The notes beneath the pieces were generated by a model, which was not told the origin of the DNA, ran no database searches, and worked only from the letters and a program-made list of their open reading frames with translations. Source: an uncultured Altererythrobacter sp. (GTDB lineage: Bacteria > Pseudomonadota > Alphaproteobacteria > Sphingomonadales > Sphingomonadaceae). Taken from it: a stretch of 64,000 bases of DNA. Numbering within the stretch: the first letter of the stretch is position 1; the number at the start of each line of letters is the position of its first letter. A program made the position numbers and the translations under genes. Shown piece after piece: positions 20,454 to 30,410 of the stretch. Location: the NCBI GenBank assembly GCA_946886565.1, contig CAMPIX010000003.1, forward strand, positions 124,001-188,000, read 5' to 3'.

Positions 20454-20694
20454 TTGCGTTGCTCCTGCGCACGGAGATGAATCGAACGATCTCGTTCCGC
20501 ATCGTGTAAACCGCGGTGTGAAGCTTGCGGTCGATCAGCCCCACCGCCTTGTATCGGTCTTCTCCGTCCTGCTCACGAAACGATGGCAGGATACGGTGAA
20601 ACGGATCGTCGAACACCCGCTTGCCGTGGGATAACCGCAGTCCGTGCTTGAAGCGGTTGGCCTCGTCCTTGGCCGGATCGAACTCGAACTCCAT
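20404..20694 (-). CDS. brnT: BrnT-family toxin (RelE-like RNase fold)
   Basis: 96 residues, first gene of the module. It shows the family pattern FEFDPAKDEANRFKHGL at the N-terminus, RVFDDPFHRIL in the middle and IVRFISVRRSNASEQRDYD at the C-terminus. BrnT is an mRNA-cleaving or translation-blocking toxin neutralised by its antitoxin. Its 3' end overlaps the antitoxin gene by 50 bases. Located in the AT-richer patch between nadA and the S9 peptidase. Confidence 0.85.
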   Translation of the reverse strand: MEFEFDPAKDEANRFKHGLRLSHGKRVFDDPFHRILPSFREQDGEDRYKAVGLIDRKLHTAVYTMRNEIVRFISVRRSNASEQRDYDRYSGGPGRP

Positions 20695-20836
20695 GCCGCG
20701 CTATGTGTGAATCACATATACAGAGCAATCGCAGATGCGTCCATTGCGGATCGATGCGCCGGCACCAGCCAGCACCTTGCTCTCGCCCACCTATCTCCCT
20801 AGCAAGGCGGCAAAATTCTTCGAGGAGAGCCGCCGC

Positions 20837-22951
20837 ATGATCGCCCGCCTGACCTTCGCCGCCCTTGCCATGACCTCCGCGACCGCGCTGGTGGCGCAGG
20901 ATGCCGCAAGCGAAGATCCCTATATCTGGCTCGAGGAGATCCAGGGCGAGCGAGCGCTCGAACAGGTCGAGGAATGGAATGCGGAGACCGAGGCGAAGCT
21001 GACGAACGAGCCGGTCTTCGCGATCGCGCAGGCCTGGGCGCGGCGGATATTGGACGACGAGCGGCAGATCGCGATGCCTGGCGCGATCCAGGGCGACATG
21101 GTCACCAACCTGTGGCGCGACAAGGACAATCCACGCGGACTGTGGCGCATCGCGCCGCTGGACGGTTATCTTGCGGGCGAGCCGCAATGGCGGGTGCTGA
21201 TCGACGTCGACGCACTCGGCGAGCGGGAAGGTGAGAGCTGGGTGTGGCACGGCGCCAATTGCCTCGCGCCCGAATACACGCGCTGCCTCGTCGCGCTCAG
21301 CCGGGGCGGCACCGACGCCGACGTGGTGCGCGAATTCGACGTGACCACCGGCAGTTTCGTCGAGGGCGGTTTCATGCTGCCCGAAGCCAAGTCGAACGTC
21401 GCCTGGTTCGACGCCGACACGCTGATGGTCGGCACCGACTGGGGCGAGGGTTCGATGACCACCTCGGGCTATCCACGGCAGGTCCGTTTGTGGGATCGCG
21501 GGACGCCGCTCGCCGAAGCGCCGCTCATCGCCGAAGCCGAGACCGAGGCGGTCAGCGCCGGCGCATTCTCGATTCTCGACGGCGACACGCGCTGGCGTTT
21601 CGTCAACGTCTCCCCCAGCTTCTGGACCAACCGCGTCAGCCTCGTGCGCGAGGACGGCTCGACCGTGCCGCTGCCGCTGCCCGAGGACGCCGGATTTCAG
21701 GACGTGCTCGGCGGGCGCGTGATCGCCAAGCTCAACTCACCGCTCGAAACGGGCGGCAAGACTTTCCCGGCCGGCGCGCTGGTTTCGTGGCCGCTCGCCG
21801 AGATCGCCGCGGGCGGCGAGCCCGCGCCTTCGCTGGTCTTCACCCCGAACCGGTCGCAAGCGCTCGAAGAAGTCGCGGCGTCGGAAGGCAAGCTGTGGAT
21901 CAAGCTGCTCGACGATGTTTCGGGCAAGCTCGTCGCCCTCACGCCGAGCGCAAGCGGATGGACGCAGGAGGCGATCGAGCTGCCCGACAATTCGACGCTC
22001 TCGCTCGCCGCGACCAGCGGCAGCAGCGATCTCGCGCTGGTGACGGTCGAGGGTATGCTGACCCCGCCGACGCTCTACGCTGTCGCGCCGGGCGCGGAAC
22101 CGCGGGTGGTAGACGCCATGCCCGCGCAGTTCGACGCCTCGCAATTCACCGTCGAACAGCGCTTCGCCACTTCGAAGGACGGCACAAAAGTGCCGTATTA
22201 CATAGCGCGGCCCAAGGGCGTGGAAGGCCCGCTGCCGACGCTGATCCACGCCTACGGCGGCTTCCGCGCGGCGCAGACGCCGAAATACCTCACCGCCGAA
22301 CCCTATCGCAGCGGCCCGCTGTCGCTGTTCTGGCTCGAGGAAGGCCATGCCTATGTCCTCGCCAATATCCGCGGCGGGGGCGAATACGGCCCGCGCTGGC
22401 ACGAGGATGCGCTGCGCGAGAAGCGCCAGAACAGCTTCGACGATCTCCATGCCGTTGCCGAGGACCTGATCGCGAGCGATCTCGCGGCGAAGGACGGGAT
22501 CGGCATCTCGGGCCGCTCCAACGGCGGCGTCCTGGTCGGCGCGGCGGCGAACCAGCGGCCGGACCTCTATGCTGCGGTGATCTCGGGCTCGCCGTTGACC
22601 GACATGAAGCGCTATCACAAGCTGCTCGCGGGCGCCTCGTGGATGGCCGAATACGGCAACCCCGACGTGCCCGAGGACTGGGCCTTCATGAAGGAATGGT
22701 CCCCCTACCAGAACCTGCGCGATGTCGAAGGCTATCCGGCGACGTTCTACTACAGCTCGACGCTCGACGACCGGGTCCACCCGGGTCATGCGCGCAAGAT
22801 GGCGGCGAAGCACGAGGCGCTGGGGCAGACGGTCTATTTCCACGAATACCGCGAGGGCGGGCACTCGGTCGGCGCCGACCATGCCGAGGACGCCAAGCGC
22901 GCAGCGCTGCTGCTGGTGTTCCTCAACAAGGAACTGGCCGGGATCGACTGA
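20837..22951 (+). CDS. Secreted prolyl oligopeptidase (family S9)
   Basis: 704 residues from the ATG at 20837, which follows GAGGAGAG and begins a signal peptide (MIARLTFAALAMTSATALVAQ). The N-terminal beta-propeller (about 20-440) starts with the family segment DPYIWLEEIQGERAL; the C-terminal alpha/beta-hydrolase carries S561 in SGRSNGG, D644 in LDDRVHPGH and H676 in GGHSVG. It cleaves short peptides, usually after proline, in the periplasm. Confidence 0.92.
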   Translation: MIARLTFAALAMTSATALVAQDAASEDPYIWLEEIQGERALEQVEEWNAETEAKLTNEPVFAIAQAWARRILDDERQIAMPGAIQGDMVTNLWRDKDNPRGLWRIAPLDGYLAGEPQWRVLIDVDALGEREGESWVWHGANCLAPEYTRCLVALSRGGTDADVVREFDVTTGSFVEGGFMLPEAKSNVAWFDADTLMVGTDWGEGSMTTSGYPRQVRLWDRGTPLAEAPLIAEAETEAVSAGAFSILDGDTRWRFVNVSPSFWTNRVSLVREDGSTVPLPLPEDAGFQDVLGGRVIAKLNSPLETGGKTFPAGALVSWPLAEIAAGGEPAPSLVFTPNRSQALEEVAASEGKLWIKLLDDVSGKLVALTPSASGWTQEAIELPDNSTLSLAATSGSSDLALVTVEGMLTPPTLYAVAPGAEPRVVDAMPAQFDASQFTVEQRFATSKDGTKVPYYIARPKGVEGPLPTLIHAYGGFRAAQTPKYLTAEPYRSGPLSLFWLEEGHAYVLANIRGGGEYGPRWHEDALREKRQNSFDDLHAVAEDLIASDLAAKDGIGISGRSNGGVLVGAAANQRPDLYAAVISGSPLTDMKRYHKLLAGASWMAEYGNPDVPEDWAFMKEWSPYQNLRDVEGYPATFYYSSTLDDRVHPGHARKMAAKHEALGQTVYFHEYREGGHSVGADHAEDAKRAALLLVFLNKELAGID

Positions 22952-22991
22952 GGTGCGGGCAACCGATCTCGTCGAGGAGCGTTGAGCGCGC

Positions 22992-24311
22992 ATGACGGTG
23001 GACTTGCGGTGGCTGTGGTCGCGAATCAACGCGAACTACTGGTTCTATCCGGCGTTGTTCTCGCTCGTCTCGGTCGCGCTGGCGTTTGCGCTGATCCAGG
23101 CCGACCGCATGGGCGCCGCCGAATGGCTCAACGATGTCAGCGTGATCGTCCCCGCGCGGCCCGACGGTGCGGCGAATATGCTCACCGTGATCGCCGGATC
23201 GATGATCGGGGTGGCCTCGACTGTGTTCTCGATCACCATCGCGGCCGTTGTCTATGCCAGCGGCACTTACGGTCCGCGCATTCTGATCAATTTCATGGAG
23301 GACCGCGGCAACCAGCTCAGCCTCGCGACCTTCATCGGCACGTTCGTTTACGCGATTACGGTGCTGCGCACCGTGCGCGCCGAGGACGAGGCGCCCGCCA
23401 ATCTCGGCGAAGCGGTGGCGACCACCCTCCCCGGCTTCGTGCCGCAGCTCTCGCTGCTCGTGGCATACCTGATGATGGCGCTATCGGTGGCGGTGCTCGT
23501 CTTCTTCCTTAATCACATCCCCTCGAGCATCCATATCAACTCGGTGCTCAAGGAAATCGGCCAGCGGCTGCTCGAAGATATCGCCGATAACTATCCGCAG
23601 GATCACCAGGGTGGCGAGCCCGAACCGGCGCCAGGCGGCACACCGCTGCGCACCGAACGCACCGGTTATGTTCAGCTGATCGACTTTCACGAGCTCGAGC
23701 ACGTCGCGAAACAAGCGGGTTGCACCATCGCGCTCGAGGTGCGCACCGGCGATTTCGTCCATCCCGGCATGGCGATGCTGCGGGTGTGCGAGGGCACGGC
23801 GGGCGAGGAATTCGAGGCTGAAACCCGCAGTGCCTTCACGCTCGGCGCGACGCGCACCGCGACGCAGGATCCGCAATTCCTGATCGACGAGCTGGTCGAG
23901 ATTGGCCTGCGCGCGCTCTCGCCCGCGATGAACGACCCCTTCACCGCGATCACCGCGATCCACTGGCTCGGCGCGGCAACAGCGGAGCTAGGCCGGCGCG
24001 ACCTCAGGCGGCGATGCGAGGACCATCCCGATGGCCGCCGCGTCCATCCGCTGCCCGATACCTACCGCCATTTCCTCGAGCGCGGCTTCGGGGCGATGCG
24101 CAGCGCGGTTGCGACCAGCCCGACCGCGGCTCTGGTAATGCTCGACGCCTTGCGCACCGCCGCCGCGCCGGTCGAGGATCCGGAACGCGTTGCGATGCTG
24201 CGCGACGAGGGCGGCAGGCTGGTGACACAGGCGCGGCTCGCGATCGGCGGACCCGATCTCGACGACATCGAGAAGCGCTACGCCTCGTTTCTCGAGGCGT
24301 TCGACGTTTGA
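22992..24311 (+). CDS. DUF2254 inner-membrane protein
   Basis: 439 residues. The first about 175 residues hold four hydrophobic helices; the rest is a cytoplasmic or periplasmic soluble domain containing SPAMNDPFTAITAIHWLG, characteristic of DUF2254. The function of the family is unknown. It starts 40 bp after the S9 peptidase stop, so co-transcription is possible. Its last 34 bases overlap the end of the convergent EamA gene. Confidence 0.8.
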   Translation: MTVDLRWLWSRINANYWFYPALFSLVSVALAFALIQADRMGAAEWLNDVSVIVPARPDGAANMLTVIAGSMIGVASTVFSITIAAVVYASGTYGPRILINFMEDRGNQLSLATFIGTFVYAITVLRTVRAEDEAPANLGEAVATTLPGFVPQLSLLVAYLMMALSVAVLVFFLNHIPSSIHINSVLKEIGQRLLEDIADNYPQDHQGGEPEPAPGGTPLRTERTGYVQLIDFHELEHVAKQAGCTIALEVRTGDFVHPGMAMLRVCEGTAGEEFEAETRSAFTLGATRTATQDPQFLIDELVEIGLRALSPAMNDPFTAITAIHWLGAATAELGRRDLRRRCEDHPDGRRVHPLPDTYRHFLERGFGAMRSAVATSPTAALVMLDALRTAAAPVEDPERVAMLRDEGGRLVTQARLAIGGPDLDDIEKRYASFLEAFDV

Positions 24312-25231
24312 TCCTCGCTCAGCACCGCGCGGGTGGCGCGCGGTTCGGCGATCTTGGCGAGCAGCAGCGCGCACGCGACCAGCGCCATCCCCGCCATATC
24401 CGGCAGGCCCAGCACCTCGCCGAACGCGAACCAGCCGACAGTCGCGGCGATCGCGGGCTGGGTCAGCAGCGCGACCCCGATCACCAGCGGGGGAAAGTGC
24501 TTGAGCGAGAACACCAGCAGCCCCTGCCCGATCACCTGGCTGGTGATCGCCAGCGTGACCACCGGCCACCAGCCCGCCGCGCCGGGCCACACCGGCTCGC
24601 CCAGCAGCAGCGCCATGCCGAGCAGCACCGGCGCGGCGGCGAGCCCGACAAGCAGCAGCACGGTCCATTGCCCAAGATTTGCCCGCGCCTTCTGCGCGGG
24701 GATCAAATAGAAGGCGTAGAACACCCCCGCGAGGAGGCAGAGAAGGTCCCCGACCAGTGTCGCGGCCGAGATCTCGAGGCTGCGCCCCATCAGGATCGCA
24801 GCGCCTCCCAGTGCCGCGGCCAGCGCCAGCCATTCGCGCCCGCCCGGCATCCGGCGCAGCGCAAGCAGGCCCCAGATCATCAGGATCACGCTGCCCGCGT
24901 TGCCGAACAGCGTCGCGTTGCCGAGCCGGGTGCGTTCGATCCCGATGTGCCAGCTCGCGAGGTCGAAGGCGAAGAACAGGCCCGCGGCCGCGACCAGCAG
25001 CGCGAGCCGGCGGTCGAGCGGTTCGGGCGTCCGCGCGCGCCAGGCGAGCAGCGCGATCACCGGCAGCGCGATGACCATGCGCCAGAACCCGGCCGCGACC
25101 GGCCCGGTATCGGCAAGCCGTACGAACCACGGGCCGAGCGCCAGCACGGCATTGCCGCCAAGCAGCGCGGCGAAGTGCCAGGCGCTCGCCTGATAGTTTT
25201 TCTCTGCAACTGGTTCGGTTGCGCTCGCCAT
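24278..25231 (-). CDS. EamA-family (DMT) membrane transporter
   Basis: 317 residues with about ten hydrophobic helices in two repeats of the EamA type (GNAVLALGPWFVRLADTGPV, LLCLLAGVFYAFYLIP, PAIAATVGWFAFGEVLG). Such proteins export metabolites or amino acids; the substrate cannot be predicted. Tail-to-tail overlap of 34 bases with the DUF2254 gene, and divergent from the Old Yellow Enzyme gene 54 bp away. Confidence 0.85.
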   Translation of the reverse strand: MASATEPVAEKNYQASAWHFAALLGGNAVLALGPWFVRLADTGPVAAGFWRMVIALPVIALLAWRARTPEPLDRRLALLVAAAGLFFAFDLASWHIGIERTRLGNATLFGNAGSVILMIWGLLALRRMPGGREWLALAAALGGAAILMGRSLEISAATLVGDLLCLLAGVFYAFYLIPAQKARANLGQWTVLLLVGLAAAPVLLGMALLLGEPVWPGAAGWWPVVTLAITSQVIGQGLLVFSLKHFPPLVIGVALLTQPAIAATVGWFAFGEVLGLPDMAGMALVACALLLAKIAEPRATRAVLSEDQTSNASRNEA

Positions 25232-25285
25232 GCCCGGCCCCTAGCTCCGAAAGCCGCAAACGACAGCAAAAAGGATGTATCCCGG

Positions 25286-26389
25286 ATGCACGAAAACCTG
25301 TTCCAGCCGCTGACGATGGGCGCGATCGAGGCGCGCAATCGGATTTTCATGGCGCCGCTCACGCGCGGCCGCTCGAGCCAGCCCGGCTCGGTCCCGAACG
25401 AGATGATGGCGACCTACTACCGCCAGCGCGCCGGTGCAGGGCTCATCATCAGCGAAGCGACCGGGATCAGCGTCGAGGGGCTCGGCTGGCCCGCCGCGCC
25501 CGGCGTGTGGAGCGAGGAACAGGTCGAAGGCTGGAAGCTGACCACCGATGCGGTGCACGCCGAGGGCGGGCTGATCGTGCTCCAGCTCTGGCACATGGGC
25601 AGGCTGGTCCATCCCGACTTCCTCGGCGGCGAGCCGCCGGTCTCGGCGAGCGCGACCACCGCGCCCGGCCACGCGCATACCTTCGAGGGGCGCAAGGATT
25701 ACGAGCAGGCGCGCGAGCTTTCGGTCGAGGAGATCGCGCGCGTGGTCGCAGACTATCGCCAGGCGGCCGAGAACGCGAAGCGCGCCGGATTCGACGGCGT
25801 CCAGCTCCACGGCGCCAATGGCTATCTCGTCGACCAGTTCCTGCGCGATTCGACCAACCTGCGCACCGACGAGTACGGCGGCCCGCCCCAAAGCCGCGTG
25901 CGCTTCCTGCGCGAAGTGCTGACCGCGCTGATCGATGTCTGGGGCGCCGATCGCGTCGGCCTGCGCCTCAGCCCCAATGGCGAGACCCAGGGCTGCGACG
26001 ACAGCGATCCGGCGGCGACGTTCGGCGCGGCGGCGCAAGTCGCGGAAGACCTCGGCATCGCCTTCCTCGAACTGCGCGAGCCGGGACCCGAGGGCACCTT
26101 CGGCAGCACCCATGTGCCCAAACAGAGCGGGCTGATCCGCGACATCTACACCGGCCCGCTGGTGCTCAATTCGGACTACGATGCGCAGCAGGCCGAGCGC
26201 GATCTTGCTGCGGACAAGGCCGACGCGATCAGCTTCGGCCGCCCCTATATCTCCAACCCCGACCTCGCCGAACGCATCCGGGTGGGTGCGGAATTCGCAC
26301 CCAACCGCGACGCACCGCGAAGCTGGTATCTGCCCGGGCCGGAAGGTTACATCGACTATCCGGCGATGGACGAGACCGTTACGGCCTGA
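25286..26389 (+). CDS. Old Yellow Enzyme family alkene reductase
   Basis: 367 residues from the ATG at 25286. FMN-dependent ene-reductase acting on activated C=C bonds, cytoplasmic. Family motifs: NRIFMAPLTRGRS, LQLWHMGRLVHPDF, GFDGVQLHGANGYLVDQFL with the substrate-binding H and N, and DEYGG. The upstream frame runs through the divergent gene and is not coding. The physiological substrate is unknown. Confidence 0.92.
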   Translation: MHENLFQPLTMGAIEARNRIFMAPLTRGRSSQPGSVPNEMMATYYRQRAGAGLIISEATGISVEGLGWPAAPGVWSEEQVEGWKLTTDAVHAEGGLIVLQLWHMGRLVHPDFLGGEPPVSASATTAPGHAHTFEGRKDYEQARELSVEEIARVVADYRQAAENAKRAGFDGVQLHGANGYLVDQFLRDSTNLRTDEYGGPPQSRVRFLREVLTALIDVWGADRVGLRLSPNGETQGCDDSDPAATFGAAAQVAEDLGIAFLELREPGPEGTFGSTHVPKQSGLIRDIYTGPLVLNSDYDAQQAERDLAADKADAISFGRPYISNPDLAERIRVGAEFAPNRDAPRSWYLPGPEGYIDYPAMDETVTA

Positions 26390-26392
26390 CGC

Positions 26393-26707
26393 CTATTCGC
26401 CGTCTTCGCTCCCGACCGAGATTTCAGGGGTGGGGGCGGCGGGTTCGGGCTCGGCCTGGGCTTCATCGGCCGCAGATTCGTCGGCCGGAGGTTCCGACGC
26501 TTCGTCCGCGCCCTCGGCATCGCCGGTCGGCTCGGTACGCAGGGGCGGCGATTGCGACTTCACGGTATCGAGCGGCAGCATCTCGTCGTCGATCGTCCCG
26601 CCGAGCACTTCGCCCGCGGCGGTACGCTGGTCCGCGTCGTCCGCTCCGTCGTCGCAACCGGCGAGGAACGCCATCAACGCCGCCGCCGCAATCGTCTTTC
26701 GCATCAT
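26393..26707 (-). CDS. Small acidic lipoprotein of unknown function
   Basis: 104 residues starting [18 protein letters not shown], a lipoprotein signal peptide with lipobox LAGC. The mature part is very acidic and rich in Asp, Glu, Ala and Pro, with no recognised domain. Its ATG overlaps the lipB stop (ATGA), so it is coupled to lipB. The first or second methionine could be the start. Confidence 0.65.
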   Translation of the reverse strand: MMRKTIAAAALMAFLAGCDDGADDADQRTAAGEVLGGTIDDEMLPLDTVKSQSPPLRTEPTGDAEGADEASEPPADESAADEAQAEPEPAAPTPEISVGSEDGE

Positions 26708-27375
26708 GCCTTCACTCCACAAGCGCGCGCGAGCCCTTCGAGGAACCCGTCGGCGCGCGCCGCCAATGCCTCATCCCACTCCTCGGGCGCAACCGTCACG
26801 CCGAGCCGTTCCATGCTGGTGACCCCGTATTCGGCAATCCCGCAGGGCACGATCCCCGCGAAATGCGACAGGTCGGGCGCGAGGTTGACCGAGAAACCAT
26901 GCATCGTGACCCAGCGGCGCACCCTCACCCCGATCGCGCCGATCTTGGCTTCGCCGCCGTCGATGTCGCGGGTCCATATCCCGATCCGCCCTTCGGCGCG
27001 CCACGCCTCCACTCCGAAGTCGGCCAGCGTGTCGATCACCCAGCCTTCGATCGCATGGACGAAGCAGCGCACGTCCTTCCCGCGCCGATTGAGGTCGAGC
27101 AGGACATAGCCGATCCGCTGCCCCGGTCCGTGGTAGGTGTAGCGCCCGCCACGCCCGGCCTCGACCACCTCGAACCGCGGATCGAGCATTTCGCCCGGCG
27201 CCGCGCTGGTGCCTGCGGTATAGACCGGCGGATGCTCGAGCAGCCAGACCAGCTCGCGCGCCTCCCCCGCGGCGATCGCACGGTTGCGCGCCTCCATCTC
27301 GGCGAGCGCGGCGCGGTAGGGCACCTGCTCGCTCTCGCGCCGCCATTCGATATCGGATCGGGTATTGCCGGACAT
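26704..27375 (-). CDS. lipB: Octanoyltransferase LipB
   Basis: 223 residues from the ATG at 27375. It moves octanoate from acyl carrier protein to the lipoyl domains of 2-oxoacid dehydrogenases. The motifs are present: [35 protein letters not shown] with the catalytic lysine, and VPCGI with the catalytic cysteine. The frame extends 123 codons upstream without similarity, so the internal start is preferred. lipA is not in the window. Confidence 0.95.
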   Translation of the reverse strand: MSGNTRSDIEWRRESEQVPYRAALAEMEARNRAIAAGEARELVWLLEHPPVYTAGTSAAPGEMLDPRFEVVEAGRGGRYTYHGPGQRIGYVLLDLNRRGKDVRCFVHAIEGWVIDTLADFGVEAWRAEGRIGIWTRDIDGGEAKIGAIGVRVRRWVTMHGFSVNLAPDLSHFAGIVPCGIAEYGVTSMERLGVTVAPEEWDEALAARADGFLEGLARACGVKA

Positions 27376-27443
27376 TGACGATTGCGTGGCGCGGCCCGCG
27401 CGGCTTATCAAGGGGCAAGGCACCGCACGAAGGGGAAGATGCG

Positions 27444-28259
27444 ATGAAATTCGACATGGGACGCGCCTGGAACGAGGCGACCGCACTCGTCGGAGCCAAC
27501 AAGGAACTGCTCGCCGCGCTCGCGGGCATCTTCGTGTTCCTGCCCAATCTGGCGCTCGCGCTGCTGGTGCCCGAGATGATGACCGGGCCGGCCAATGTCG
27601 ATCCCGAGAACCCGGCTGCGGCCGTGCAAGCGTTCTATACCGAGAACGGGGTGTGGTTCGGCCTGCTCGCGATAGTACAGTGGGCAGGCACGCTCTGCAT
27701 GTTCGCGCTGCTGAACGACCGGCGGCCAACCGTCGGCGAAGCAATGCGCGCGGGCTTGATCGCGCTGATTCCCTATCTCGCCTCGCAGGTGATCGTGATG
27801 TTGGCGCTGGCGATCGTGCTGGGCCTGCCGGTGGGTCTTGCGTTCGGCGCGGGCAGCGTGGCGGCCGGCGTGCTCATCGCGCTGGTCGCCGTGGTCGCGT
27901 TCATCTACGTGATGGTGAAGTTGTCGCTCGTCGGCCCCGAGATGGTGATCGGCGGCAATCTCAATCCGATCACCGCGCTGCGCAATTCGTGGGTTCTGAC
28001 CAAGGGCAACAGTCTGCGCCTGTTCGCGTTCTACTTGCTCCTCGGCATCGGTGTCGCAGTGGTCGCAATGGTGATCGGGCTGGTCTCGGGCCTGTTCGTG
28101 GCGATGCTTGGCCAGAACGCGGCAGGGCTGATCGTCGGCGGCCTCCTCAACGGACTGCTCGCAGCGATCTGGACCGTGTTGATGGTCTGCGTGCTGGCGG
28201 CGGCCTACAAGCAGCTCGCCGGCCCTTCGACCGCGGCCTACGAGAGCACGTTCGAATAA
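27444..28259 (+). CDS. Multi-pass membrane protein of unknown function
   Basis: 271 residues from the ATG at 27444, preceded by AGGGGAAG. About six hydrophobic helices, including a very Gly/Ala/Val-rich pair at residues 110-165. The pattern resembles the membrane domain found with glycerophosphoryl diester phosphodiesterases ([17 protein letters not shown]), but that is only a resemblance. Divergent from lipB by 68 bp. Confidence 0.7.
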   Translation: MKFDMGRAWNEATALVGANKELLAALAGIFVFLPNLALALLVPEMMTGPANVDPENPAAAVQAFYTENGVWFGLLAIVQWAGTLCMFALLNDRRPTVGEAMRAGLIALIPYLASQVIVMLALAIVLGLPVGLAFGAGSVAAGVLIALVAVVAFIYVMVKLSLVGPEMVIGGNLNPITALRNSWVLTKGNSLRLFAFYLLLGIGVAVVAMVIGLVSGLFVAMLGQNAAGLIVGGLLNGLLAAIWTVLMVCVLAAAYKQLAGPSTAAYESTFE

Positions 28260-28287
28260 GGGAAACGGGGCGGCCGCGCCGCCGGGC

Positions 28288-28914
28288 TCAGGCCGCCTCG
28301 TCCTTCCAGCCCCAGAAAAGCTGGCACGGCAGCACGTTCCACAGCTCGAAACCCTGCTCGATCCGGGCGAAGTGCCGCGCCATGTAGTCGCGCGCCCTGG
28401 CGCTGAACTGGTAGACGAGGAACGCCCCGCCCGGCCGCAGAACGTCGTGCGTCGCCTCGGCGATCGCGGGGCCCACGCCATCGGGCAGGGTCGAGAACGG
28501 CAGGCCCGAGAGCACGTAGTCAGCCTCTTCATAACCGATCGCGCGGACGATTTCCTGCACATCGGCGGCCGAACCGTGGACCGCGACGAAGCGCCCGTCG
28601 GTGATCGTGCGCTTGAGGTAATCGATGTAGAGCGGGTTGGTGTCGATCACGAGCAGCTTGCCGTCGCGCGGCAGCCGCTCGAGCACCGGGCGGCAGAACG
28701 TGCCGACGCCGGGGCCGTATTCGACGAACAGCTTGCACTCGTCCCAGTTCACCGGGGCGAGCATCTTGCGGATCGTGAAGCCCGAGGAGGGGATGATCGA
28801 GCCGACCATCTTGGGATGCTCGAGGAAGCCGCGGAAGAACACCCCCCACTGTCCGAACAGCCGCCCGATCCGATCGCCGAGCGTGGTGCGCGGTTCGACC
28901 GCCAATTCGTTCAT
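28288..28914 (-). CDS. Class I SAM-dependent methyltransferase, PmtA-like
   Basis: 208 residues from the ATG at 28914. The SAM-binding motif FVEYGPGVGTFCRPVL and the later ADYVLSGLPFSTLPDG fit the rRNA-dimethylase-like fold used by bacterial phospholipid N-methyltransferases, which make phosphatidylcholine precursors from phosphatidylethanolamine. The N-terminal GSIIPSSGFTIRKML segment also fits that group. The substrate is inferred from resemblance only. Confidence 0.72.
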   Translation of the reverse strand: MNELAVEPRTTLGDRIGRLFGQWGVFFRGFLEHPKMVGSIIPSSGFTIRKMLAPVNWDECKLFVEYGPGVGTFCRPVLERLPRDGKLLVIDTNPLYIDYLKRTITDGRFVAVHGSAADVQEIVRAIGYEEADYVLSGLPFSTLPDGVGPAIAEATHDVLRPGGAFLVYQFSARARDYMARHFARIEQGFELWNVLPCQLFWGWKDEAA

Positions 28915-29036
28915 TTGCGACAAGAAATCGTGCCTCGCTCGATTGCGGATAGGCGCCACGATGCGGCACTGGCGCCGAATTCGCAAATCCGCGAGCGTAT
29001 TGCAAGCGCCCAGCGGTGGGCTTAGCGAGTCCTGCG

Positions 29037-30410
29037 ATGGCCGACGTCGACCCCGCCCTGCACCCGGAAATCACCCACCCCGCGCCGCGCCAGCGAATCT
29101 CGCGCGGGCGCATGGCGCTGCTGTTCCTCGTCATGCTGGTGACCGCGGCGGGCAATACCGCGATGCAGTCGGTCATGCCCTCGGTCGGCACCGCACTGGG
29201 CGTCGCCGACGTGTGGATTTCGATCGCCTACACCTGGTCCGCGCTGCTGTGGGTGATCTGCGCCCCGATCTGGGCGCGCCGCTCCGACCGGCGCGGGCGC
29301 AAGGCGATGATGGCGATCGGGCTGGTCGGCTTCATCGCCTCGTTCGCGCTGTGCGGGCTGGTGCTGATGTTCGGGCTCGCGGGCGCCATCTCGGCGGCGG
29401 CGACGCTGATCTTCTTCGCCGCCGCGCGCAGCCTCTACGGCGGGTTCGGCTCGGCCGCGCCGCCCGCGGTCCAGGCCTACGTCGCGAGCCGCACCCCGCG
29501 TGCCGAGCGGACCCAGGCGATGGCACTGATCGCCTCGAGCTTCGGGCTCGGCACGGTGATCGGCCCGGCGCTCGCGCCGCTGCTGATCTTCCCCGCGACC
29601 GGGCTGGTCGGCCCGTTCTTCGCCTTTGCGCTGGTCGGGCTGGTGGTGCTGGTCGCGCTGCGCCTGCGTCTGCCCGACGACACGCCGAGCTACGCCGCAC
29701 GCGGCAGCGTGGTCGCCGCACCGTTCAGCGCCAACTCCAATCCGAACGTCGGACGCGGCGACGAGGATGACGAAAACGGCAGCGCGGTCGGCCCCGAAGC
29801 TATCCCAGACCTCTCGTGGCGCGACCGGCGGCTGCGGCCGTGGCTGGTCGCGGGGCTGCTCGGCGGCCACGCGCAGGCCGCGACGCTGGGGATCATCGGC
29901 TTCTTCATCCTCGACCGGCTGGGCCTGCGCGACGATCCGGCCGCGGGCACCGGGCCGATCGGGCTGATCCTGATGAGCGGCGCCATCGCCACGCTGCTCG
30001 CACAGTGGGGACTGATCCCGATGCTCAAGCTCGGCCCCCGCGCCTCCACCTTGTGGGGCATGGCGCTGGCGATCGTCGGCGTGCTCGGCTTTTCGGTGGC
30101 GCAGAACCTTCACTCGATCGCGCTCGGCTTCGCAGTCGCCTCGCTCGGGTTCGGGCTGTACCGGCCGGGCTTCACCGCGGGGGCGTCGCTAGCCGTGACG
30201 CGGCGCGAACAAGGCCAGATCGGCGGCATCGTCGCGTCGGTCAACGGTGCTGCCTATATCGTCGCTCCGGCAGCCGGCGTATGGCTCTACGGCCACCACC
30301 AGTGGATCGGCTTCGCCGCCATCTGCGTGCTGTGCGCAGCGGTGTTCGTGCTCGGCTGGCGCTCGCTTCAGGCCGACGAGGTGCTCGAGGGCCGCGAGAC
30401 GGAAGACTAA
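29037..30410 (+). CDS. MFS transporter
   Basis: 457 residues from the ATG at 29037; the GTG at 29016 would add seven codons. Twelve hydrophobic helices with the MFS loop signature ARRSDRRGRKAMM between helices 2 and 3, and a long central loop (about 210-260) rich in acidic residues. Resembles drug-efflux members. Tail-to-tail 4-base overlap with arsC. Confidence 0.88.
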   Translation: MADVDPALHPEITHPAPRQRISRGRMALLFLVMLVTAAGNTAMQSVMPSVGTALGVADVWISIAYTWSALLWVICAPIWARRSDRRGRKAMMAIGLVGFIASFALCGLVLMFGLAGAISAAATLIFFAAARSLYGGFGSAAPPAVQAYVASRTPRAERTQAMALIASSFGLGTVIGPALAPLLIFPATGLVGPFFAFALVGLVVLVALRLRLPDDTPSYAARGSVVAAPFSANSNPNVGRGDEDDENGSAVGPEAIPDLSWRDRRLRPWLVAGLLGGHAQAATLGIIGFFILDRLGLRDDPAAGTGPIGLILMSGAIATLLAQWGLIPMLKLGPRASTLWGMALAIVGVLGFSVAQNLHSIALGFAVASLGFGLYRPGFTAGASLAVTRREQGQIGGIVASVNGAAYIVAPAAGVWLYGHHQWIGFAAICVLCAAVFVLGWRSLQADEVLEGRETED

